A stretch of DNA of 64,000 nucleotides, taken from the NCBI GenBank assembly GCA_033065855.1, contig JAVXUO010003102.1, positions 1-64,000 on the forward strand. Reading direction: 5' to 3'. How positions within the stretch are numbered: position 1 is the stretch's first letter; every line of letters begins with the position of its first letter. The notes beneath the pieces are model-generated. The model had not been told where the DNA came from and searched no databases. It saw only the letters and a program-made list of their open reading frames with translations. Below, piece after piece: positions 57,080-64,000 of the stretch. The stretch comes from Escallonia rubra (Eukaryota; Streptophyta; Magnoliopsida; Escalloniales; Escalloniaceae). A program made the translations under genes and the position numbers.

Positions 57080-58753
57080 GATCATTTTGGGCAACTGGAA
57101 CCCCAAATTGCAGATGCCCAAGCCCAAGTTCTCCATTTTCAGAGTCTCTTTCGTCACCCTGATTCCCAAGTCTTAGAGCATTCAACTCTGAAAAAACTTG
57201 ACTGACTATTTAACTGTGAGGAAATTTTGTGGGCCCAAAAAGCTAAGGTATGATGGTTACAATTAGGCGATCAAAATACCAATTTTTTTTCACGCCTCAA
57301 TTGTTACTTGTCCTTGTACAAGCACAATCGGATCCCTCATAACCCCAATGAGTACCCTCTCTCGCCCATTCACATGAAGATTTATCCTCTTGTCTCTTAG
57401 ATCACTTCAAATCTATTTTATGCCCCGCAAATCTGAATTGCACAAATAATACCTTCCATTGCTGAGATTTATGGAGCATATTATGTCGCTTGAACAATCT
57501 AATTCTTTGGTCCAACCTTTCACCGCTTTGGAAATTAAAGAGGCCCTATTCCAAATTAAGCCCCTCAAAGCCCCCGGTCTGGATGGTATCCCAGCTATGG
57601 TTTACCAAAAGTTTTGGAGTATCTTGGAATACCCCATCACGGCTGCGGCCCTATCATTTTTGCGCTCTAGCTATATAATGCATGAAATCAACAAATCCTT
57701 CTTAATCCTTATTCCCAAATATGACAACCCTCAACCCAGGAGACTTTAGACCAATCAGTCTATGCAATACCATGTATAAAATCATTTCGAAAACCCTGGC
57801 CAATCGCATTAAGGCAGTCTTACCTAATCTTATCTCGTAGTATCAGAATGCCTTTGTTGCCGGAAGATCCATTACGGATAATATTATGCTTGCTCAGGAA
57901 TTGTCTCACAAAATCCAGCTGAATCGATGCCCTAAAAGAATTTTGGGAGCCATTATATTGGACATGAGTAAGGCATTGATCACATTAACGGGCAATTCTT
58001 TGAAGCCATCCTCTGGAAACTCAACTTTTCAAAAACTATAATCCAGCTTATCTTACAATGTATCTCGACGGTCTCCTATGAAATTTTTTGTGAATGGTTT
58101 CCCAACGCACCGTTTTCACCCCTCTAGTGGCCTGAGACAAGGGGATCCTCTTCCGCCTTATTTGATTATTGTCTACTCTGAAACCCTGTCAGCGGCATTA
58201 TGCACTGTCCAAATCTCAAAACAAATACCAGGAATTCAAGCTGGCTTGAGAAATCCACCGATTAATCGCCTATTTTTTGCAGATGACTCCATTATCTTTA
58301 CTAAGATCACCATTGAATCATGTTTGGCCCTAAAACAAAGCTTGGGTACATTGCTGCTGCCTGGAATCTAGTCAACATATTAACTTTCAAAAATCATCCA
58401 TCACCCTTAGCTCCAATATGGGATCAGATGTAGCAATGTATGTCTCGTTACAACTGGGTATTGCTTCTTCCGAAAACTTCGGACCGTATCTGAGCGGTAC
58501 TTTAGACATTCTTATTGGAAGGAAGCCATTCTTTCAACTTTTGGTTGATATAGTTATCTCTAGGTGCACTCTATGGAAAAACATCCTCCTTAATAAGACA
58601 GGTAGGGCTACACTTATCAAATCAGTTCTTTCCTTTCTCCTCATATACCATATGCAGGTATATCTTTTTCCCCGAGCTATTTGTCAAAAATTAAATTCCG
58701 TAACAAGCATGTTCCGGTGGAAAGGGGATAGTCAGAGACAAGAAGTTCATTAA
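57080..58753 (+). pseudogene. LINE ORF2, reverse transcriptase region
   Basis: Blocks in order: NFFSRLNCYL near 57,280, TALEIKEALFQIKPLKAPGL with DG following near 57,520, SFLILIPK, 'FRPISLCNT' (57,746 onward), NAFVAGRSITDNIMLAQE near 57,850, GLRQGDPLPPYL (58,127-58,163), the catalytic FFADDSIIFTK (58,272-58,305), and KTGRATLIKSVLS near 58,600. This is the standard L1 reverse transcriptase. Several stops and frame changes are present. Confidence 0.88.
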
Positions 58754-59179
58754 ATCAATTGGTATGCCCTATGTGGTCCAACGGGTGAAAGAGGCCTAGG
58801 TTTCAAGGACATATGAGTGCTTAATTAATCCCTCCTGACAAAAATGAACTGGAAAATGTTGGCTGACCCATCTGCCTTAGTAATCAAAGTGATGACCGGT
58901 AGATATTGTAATCGACACAGTTTCCTTTCATCACCACAAAAAGGCACCTTTTCGTGGGGTCGGAGGGGTATCCTCATAGGACGCCAAGTACTACAATAAG
59001 GCCTCCACTTGCAAGTTGGCAACGGATAGGAGATATCTATTTGTCAGGATAAGTGGATTTCGCAACTCAAAGGGATACCCGAAGCAAGGGACTCCAATAT
59101 CAATAGGACTATACAACGAGTTCGTGACCTCATCTAGGACGGAGACTGAAATGCACCGCTAATTAACAATCTCTTACAC

Positions 59180-60200
59180 CCAGCAATTGCTAACAAGATA
59201 TTATCAATACATGTCTCTGGTTATGGTAGTGACAACGATCAACTGGTGTGGGAGGCCCCACCAGATGGCATGTTCACTGTTGAGGTAGCATATGACATTA
59301 TCTATCATCGTGCATTCCAAGACTCGACCCCGCAATTTACTCCCCTGGGTCATTTAGGTCGTCCCCTTTCCCGCAAGGCTTGGAACCGACTTTGGGCCTT
59401 ATCGCTCCTTCCAAAAATACTCTTTCGGATCTGGCAAGCTTTTTGGAATAAGTTGCCTCTGCATTCAGATCTCCACCGCTTACACATAAAAAAAATAACA
59501 TATGCTCCAATGCCCGTATGTCCAACCAATTTGGTTTACTTTACGTGCGGGCTGTTGTTTGATAATGTGCTCTGCACCTTTATTGAATGGCTTATTGCTT
59601 GGCTACTACAACCTAAGAACCTTACCCTACATCCAAATGTGACTATCTATATTTTTTCCACTTGCTGGTGTATTTGGATTAATAGTAAGAATCTCATTCT
59701 CATCAGGCAAACCCCCAATCAACCCTATCTTTATCATTCAAGAGATCAACACCTCTGGCCTCATTCCTAACAAACTATAAAAAATGTACGTCACCTTCCT
59801 TTATAGGAATCCATATCACTTACGCGGCATCTTAAAATTCAAATACCCATTATTCTTCATGCATAGCACTATGCTTGTGCCATAGCTAGCCCGATTCGTA
59901 TTAATATTGCTTTTAATTTCTATGCGACAAGTCACAATGGGGATTGGGCTTTCCTTGCTATATTGGGGACTCTATCCGCTGTGGATCAGCCCCAAATTTG
60001 GCCTTGGCCACGGACTGTCCTACTGCGTGGTCCAAAGGCTTCCTGGTTGCCCTACAATTGGCAGTCAAACATAATATGACCCATTTCATCTTATGTACTG
60101 ACTCTATTTTTTGCTCTCTCAGATGTCGGGACATGAGGACATTGTTGACACTATGACACCCATCCTTTTTTACTTTTGCTATCTACTAGATTACTCTCAC
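59180..60200 (+). pseudogene. LINE ORF2, zinc-binding and RNase H C-terminus
   Basis: WEAPPDGMFTVEVAYDIIY, WNRLWALSLLPKILFRIWQ and KLPLHSDLHRLHI match the reverse-transcriptase zinc-binding (zf-RVT) domain of plant LINEs (59,246-59,500). An RNase H-like stretch (FYATSHNGDWAFLAILG, then LCTDSIF) follows near 59,920-60,110. Decayed. The A-rich tail is at about 60,530-60,551. Confidence 0.75.
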
Positions 60201-60689
60201 TTTTGTAGTATTGAAAGGCCCTTGCAGAAACAAATGAAGGAGGCCCGGCGCGCTCGCTTGCACATTATGTCAGTCGTGCCCAAATCCAGGTGTACCAGGA
60301 TTGGGTTCGTGACGGGTATGCCACCACTGGTTTCTCCTCTTCCTTGGTTCTACAGTAGTTTACTAAATAAATTCCCTAGGAGTTTGATACTTTTGGATTG
60401 CTGTCATTATCTAATTTTTACTTGTATCTGAGTCATATATGGACTATGTCATGACTTATAATATGTTATGTATTATAGGGCATCCAAATGTCCAACCTTG
60501 TAAACCGGTTTTATATCAGTTTTATTCTCGTATTATCAGAAAAAATTAAAAAAGTACTTTGCCACAAAGGCTTGCTCGTGCGGAATTCTTTGATGAGATG
60601 AATAAATCTTCAAAGCGGGGCCGCGTACCTTAACTAAAAAAGGCAGGTTGGATCCGACGGAATCAATCAGTAGCATTCCAATTCGTAAA

Positions 60690-60945
60690 TGCGATGGACT
60701 TTAGGAATCAAACCGCCGCCTCTTAAGACTTTTAGAGATGGTCAGTATGTCGCTAAATTAAAATCCTTTAGCGACGGACAATGCAGTGCTAAAAGTTTTT
60801 TTTCCCCCCCAAAAGACATAAGATAGAGAAATTATTGAAAGTACCATTTTCTATTTCATCGGAAGTCTTTTAGCGACGAGGTTTTTCCTCACAAACTTTT
60901 ACCAATGGAAATTCCGTCGGTAAAGGTACCATTTTTGTTGTAGTC
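60690..60945 (-). repeat. CACTA right end with sub-terminal repeats
   Basis: TATGTCGCTAAATTAAAATC, TTTAGCGACGGACAATG, TTTTAGCGACGAGG and ATTCCGTCGGTAAAGG lead to the terminal TTTTTGTTGTAGT. With 27,830-27,898 this forms one sub-terminal zone interrupted by the LINE. Confidence 0.72.
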
Positions 60946-60948
60946 ATT

Positions 60949-61900
60949 GGGTGAAGTTTATAGTTGCATTTGCTACATCAAAGAATCGACCACTATAGCT
61001 CTCCCTTCAACCCACCATGTGCCTAGGGCCGAGCTGAGTGAATTGACATGGCTGCACTGATTACAGCACAATCCATTGTGTTGCGCTCACAATTGGTACT
61101 TTGTTGAGCATTTTTCTGTTGAACTGGTACTAGAACTTGTGTTACAAGATGTTTGACTTAATGCTTCCTCAACATCAATGTGCACCCTTGAGTTCATGAG
61201 CAAGTCTGCTTCTGTCACTTTTGGCAAAAGGCCATCGAGGACTCTAATGCTACTGGCATCAGTATCTGTATTTGCAAAGCCATTGGATCACTTCAAGGCA
61301 ATGCACATGTACCTGGGCAGCATATGACCTCGGACTCGGTCCTCTGCTTTCATAAAAATTATCGCTAAATATATTGCAGCGATAAAATATTGTCACTATA
61401 AAGTATATCAGCAGCGACAAAACACTTTTATTGAAAATCTTTTCTCACTAAAAATGTTACAGCAGATATACGTGACCATGGCATTTGTGCAATTTCCAAA
61501 TAAATTTGGTGAGTTGTTAAGAATAATTAATGTGCAGTAACTAACCATATTATTATCTCCGGTTTAGAGGGAGGAGATAGACATGGTCTTCGTTCTTATG
61601 TGAAGCTAGAATGACTTTTTGCTCAAAATGTATTGAGTAAATAAGTCAGAATGACACGGTCTTTGTTCTTTTTGTAAACCCTAAACTATTTAGAAGAAAG
61701 CAGGAAAATGAGCACCTTATTTGCCAATAAAAAGGCGTTTGCCAATGAAATTAGGCAGATTAATTTTTCATGAGATGATAAGGAGAGAATGTAGCAATAA
61801 AAGGTGTGAAATATACCAGTCCAAGTGAGATACAAACACAAGTCATATAACACTTCCTTTGTTTCATTCACAGATCAGTGCGGGATTCCTCATCGCTTTT
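60949..61900. other. region upstream of the transporter gene
   Basis: No gene recognised. A minus-strand open stretch at about 61,110-61,290 reads LLPKVTEADLLMNSRVHIDV and is Ser/Thr-rich afterwards; I do not recognise it. At 61,360-61,450, motifs like ATCGCTAAATATATTGCAGC and CAGCGACAAAACAC suggest a further decayed CACTA-type fragment. Confidence 0.4.
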
Positions 61901-61905
61901 GCAGG

Positions 61906-61913
61906 TATAAATA
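61906..61913 (+). promoter_or_regulatory. TATA box of the amino acid transporter gene
   Basis: GCAGGTATAAATACAAGCC is followed about 25-30 bases on by a CT-rich start region (CCCCTTCTTCTCCTCC), as in many plant promoters. It is 673 bases upstream of the start codon, implying a long leader. Confidence 0.6.
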
Positions 61914-62189
61914 CAAGCCTCACCCCTTCTTCTCCTCCTTTTAGGGTTTGTTCATATGCAATGCTCCAATCACAAGATTCGGATCAAAACCCTAGCACGG
62001 GGAATGATTGATCGTTTCTAGTAATTTTCTGTCCATTCTCAGAATATTAGCATTGTATGTTGAGTATTGTCCACCTTTCAGTCTCGTGACATAAGGTTTC
62101 ATGCAACATATTCATGCGTTTGTCTGTGTATGTGTGTTAAGTGTAGAGTTTATGGGGGGTGTTTGCTCATGTTGTCGGGTGCTGTGTCT

Positions 62190-62240
62190 CTGAGAGTGTG
62201 CGTGTGTGTGCGTGTGGGGGGTGGGGGGTGGGGGTTGTAT
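62190..62240 (+). repeat. GT/G-rich low-complexity tract in the 5' leader
   Basis: GTGTGCGTGTGTGTGCGTGT is followed by G-runs (GGGGGGTGGGGGGTGGGGG) able to form a G-quadruplex on the sense strand. It probably lies in the leader or its intron. Confidence 0.7.
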
Positions 62241-62366
62241 TTGCTCGTGTTCTTTTATTGAAGGAAACAGATCCAACAACTCATATTCTCTTCACTCTTT
62301 CTTTCTTTCCCGGAAAATTAAGAGTCATCACGGAAATTATGTGATTTGATAGTGATTTTAGACTAA

Positions 62367-62579
62367 GTGAGTTCCTTTTGAGGACATACGAAAACTGAAG
62401 GAATTGCATCTTATAGAAGAACCTGTACAGATATGACATGCAATTACCCCAAGTTGACTACCTTCTTGGGCTAGTGCGTCTGCAACTAGCAATGCCTTGG
62501 TCTAGTTTGGCATTCTTAATGGCTGCGATGATGGGCTTATGTTAAGATCTTCGATAAGCCAATCTCATATTTTTGGCAG
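62367..62579 (+). other. candidate 5'UTR intron of the transporter gene
   Basis: A donor GTGAGT at 62,367 and an acceptor TATTTTTGGCAG ending at 62,579 flank a T-rich stretch; the start codon is 7 bases after the acceptor. The acceptor is convincing; the donor is the best local match but an earlier one (AAG|GTTTCA at 62,094) is possible. Confidence 0.45.
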
Positions 62580-62585
62580 GCAAAA

Positions 62586-64000
62586 ATGGTGGGAGGTAAT
62601 GGCGATGGTGATGGCCAAAGCAATACGATCAAGAAGCGAAGTTGTGGATGCAACAAACAAGATTTCTTGCCAGAAGAGTCATTTCAGAGCTGGGCAAGCT
62701 ATGGTAAGGCGTTATGCGACACCAAAACCCGGCTAAAAGATCGTCTTTTCGCGCGATCACTAGATCACCTAGAGCTCCATGAGATGCGTGCTCGTAGCCA
62801 ACACGAAATGAAGAGGAGCTTGAATTGGTTTGACTTAATCTGGTTTGGAGTCGGAGGTGTGATGGGCGCTGGAGTCTTCGTCCTAACGGGGGAAGCTGCA
62901 AGGAATGAGGCTGGTCCTGCTGTCCTACTATCGTACCTTATATCCGGCATTTCGGCTTTGCTTTCTGTCTTATGTTACACCGAATTTTCTGTTGAACTCC
63001 CAGTTGCTGGAGGCTCTTTTGCGTATTTACGCGTGGAGCTTGGTGACTTCATGGCTTTCATTGCGGCTGGAAATATACTTTTCGAGTACATTGTAGCCGG
63101 GGCTAGCGTGGCACGTTCATGGACTTCGTACTTTGCAACCTTGTTCAACCACCAACCTGATGAATTTCGTGTAAATGTTGGGTTCCTTGCTGAAGGATAC
63201 AACCATTTGGATCCAATAGCTATTGTTGTATCCATAGCCATTTGTGTTGGCGCGTCTTTGAGCATCAAGGGCTCATCACGGTTCAATATGGTTGCAACCG
63301 TAGTGCACATTGTGGTCATTGTATTCGTCTTGGTTGCGGGTCTTACTAAGGCTGATCCGTCTAATTATACAACCTTCACCCCCTTTGGGATTCGTGGTGT
63401 TTTGAAAGCTGCGGCGATGCTTTTTTTTGCTTATGTAGGGTTTGATGGTGTAGTGACGTTGGGAGAGGAGATTAAGAACCCTGGCCGGGACATCCCTATT
63501 GGCCTAATTGGCTCTATGTTGATTATCATAACAACTTATTGCCTTCTGGCAATAACACTGTGCCTAATGCAACCATATAATCAAGTTGATGTTGATGCGC
63601 CATTCACGATTGCATTCCAAGCAGTGGGAATGAATTGGGCGAAGTACATAGTCGCCTTAGGCGCATTAAAGGGGATGACAACGGTTTTGCTGGCAAACAT
63701 CATCAGTCAAGCTAGGTATTTCACGCACATTGCGCGAACGCACATGGCTCCTCCGATCCTTGCAGTCATAAGTGAGACAACGGGGACACCGGTGAATGCC
63801 GCCGTCGTCATGACCGTGGCAAACTCCATTGTTGCGTTCTTCACTGGCCTTGACATTTTGTCCAACCTCCTCTCCATTGCTACCTTGTTTATATTCACAC
63901 AAGTTGCCATCGCCCTACTAGTTAGAAGGTATTATGCTTCTCAGGAGACCTCGGTTACCGATAGAAACAAGTTCATTCTGTTGTTGGCGTTGATCATAAT
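62586..64000 (+). CDS. cationic amino acid transporter, CAT1/CAT5/CAT8 type (5' part)
   Basis: An open frame of 471 codons runs from ATG at 62,586 to the window edge without a stop. It is a plasma-membrane-type APC-superfamily permease for Lys/Arg and related amino acids. The N-terminus has the family motif CGCNKQDFLPEESFQSW (residues 20-36) and ELHEMRARSQHEMKRSLNW (64-81), then the first membrane helix with GAGVFVLTG (94-102). Later hallmarks are YTEFSVELPVAGGSFAYLRV, NPGRDIPIGLIGSM, CLMQPY, GMNWAKYIVALGALKGMTT, THIARTHMAPP, VRRYY and DRNKF. Family members are about 590-600 residues, so roughly the last 125 (final helices and tail) lie outside. Residues differ from the family norm in places (LTGEAARNEAG for LTGLEARN.(A/S)G; FDGVVTLGEE for FDAVSTMAEE), suggesting a diverged paralogue. 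The start was chosen because it gives the family N-terminus. No intron interrupts the visible coding part. Confidence 0.95.
   Translation, partial: MVGGNGDGDGQSNTIKKRSCGCNKQDFLPEESFQSWASYGKALCDTKTRLKDRLFARSLDHLELHEMRARSQHEMKRSLNWFDLIWFGVGGVMGAGVFVLTGEAARNEAGPAVLLSYLISGISALLSVLCYTEFSVELPVAGGSFAYLRVELGDFMAFIAAGNILFEYIVAGASVARSWTSYFATLFNHQPDEFRVNVGFLAEGYNHLDPIAIVVSIAICVGASLSIKGSSRFNMVATVVHIVVIVFVLVAGLTKADPSNYTTFTPFGIRGVLKAAAMLFFAYVGFDGVVTLGEEIKNPGRDIPIGLIGSMLIIITTYCLLAITLCLMQPYNQVDVDAPFTIAFQAVGMNWAKYIVALGALKGMTTVLLANIISQARYFTHIARTHMAPPILAVISETTGTPVNAAVVMTVANSIVAFFTGLDILSNLLSIATLFIFTQVAIALLVRRYYASQETSVTDRNKFILLLALII

Larger units (their letters stand above)
27912..60551 (+). mobile_element. full-length L1-type LINE, split by three later insertions
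   Basis: Target duplications AAGTGCTTTGCCA (27,899-27,911) and AAGTACTTTGCCA (60,552-60,564) match at 12 of 13 positions and bracket a LINE with 5'UTR, ORF1 (DUF4283 plus zinc knuckle), ORF2 (endonuclease, reverse transcriptase, zinc-binding domain, RNase H) and an A-rich tail. Its own sequence is 27,912-29,171, 32,473-34,236 and about 55,751-60,551, near 7.8 kb, the usual size of complete plant L1s. It is interrupted by the hAT element and by the two MULEs. ORF1 and ORF2 both carry stops and frame changes, so it is dead. Confidence 0.88.
12621..60945. mobile_element. CACTA (En/Spm) shell holding the whole nest
   Basis: The left end reads CACTACAAGAAAAAC, the standard plant CACTA terminus. 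The right end reads TTTTTGTTGTAGT followed by C where the canonical G should be. ATT lies directly outside both ends (12618-12620 and 60946-60948), fitting the 3-bp target duplication of this superfamily. Sub-terminal motifs of the TTTAGCGACGGA type occur just inside both ends and also at 27,830-27,890, exactly where the LINE insertion would have split the right end. No TNPA/TNPD-type transposase is seen, so the shell is non-autonomous. After removing inserted elements about 2.8-5.6 kb of its own sequence remains, depending on whether the LTR-like fossil at 12,960 is separate. A 3-bp duplication is weak evidence on its own; the order of insertions supports it. Confidence 0.65.

Noticed and set aside
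12621-60945. A single autonomous 48-kb CACTA element
   Set aside because: No TNPA/TNPD-type transposase was seen and nearly all the length is explained by inserted elements.
62539-62736. Open frame overlapping the transporter start in another frame
   Set aside because: The frame starting at 62,586 gives the complete CAT N-terminal motif; the other frame gives nothing recognisable.

Overview
This is nuclear DNA from a flowering plant, probably a eudicot or other AT-rich angiosperm; the species cannot be told. The evidence is a plant-type cationic amino acid transporter with a likely 5'UTR intron, plant clades of every major transposon order (Tat Ty3/gypsy, L1 LINE, hAT, CACTA, FAR1-type MULE), and plant-only domains (B3, plant mobile domain). 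One undetermined base lies at 859.

Layout. 1-12.6 kb is gene-poor: LTR-like fossils, a 5'-truncated antisense L1 fragment (3.8-5.6 kb), several minisatellites and a GC-rich island (8.3-10.2 kb). From 12,621 to 60,945 there is a deep nest. The outer shell has CACTA-type ends (CACTACAAGAAA at 12,621; TTTGTTGTAGT plus one altered base at 60,945) flanked by ATT on both sides. Inside it sit (a) an LTR-like fossil split by a whole-length but broken Tat retrotransposon (14,840-24,931; 417-bp LTRs, ACTCT target duplication) and (b) an L1 LINE (27,912-60,551) with 13-bp target duplications matching at 12 positions. The LINE is split by an hAT element (29,172-32,464) and by two large MULE-type elements placed back to back in one (TA)n tract: MULE-1 (34,289-43,912), itself carrying a 136-bp MITE, and MULE-2 (43,940-55,712). 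From about 61.9 kb the only clear host gene begins: a cationic amino acid transporter running off the right edge.

The most interesting system is the MULE pair. Each carries a FAR1/FHY3-like MULE transposase convergent with a second, intron-containing gene that fuses a plant mobile domain (PMD) to a Ulp1/C48 SUMO-type cysteine protease through a Tyr/Pro/Gln-rich repeat linker. Both elements and the MITE share the terminus GG(G)A(A/G)CTGATCC, lie in (TA)n, and have sub-terminal arrays of element-specific hairpins: about 18 copies of a 23-bp palindrome in MULE-1/MITE, and a 29-bp palindrome plus G-box palindromes in MULE-2. MULE-2 has inverted repeats of about 2.8 and 3.2 kb containing 3 and 4 copies of a 322-bp unit related to LTR-like fossils elsewhere in the window. 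MULE-1 also carries a B3 DNA-binding-domain gene. MULE-2's transposase is one open 647-codon frame; its PMD-Ulp1 gene has only two nonsense codons.

All readings were made by eye; no alignment or database search was run.
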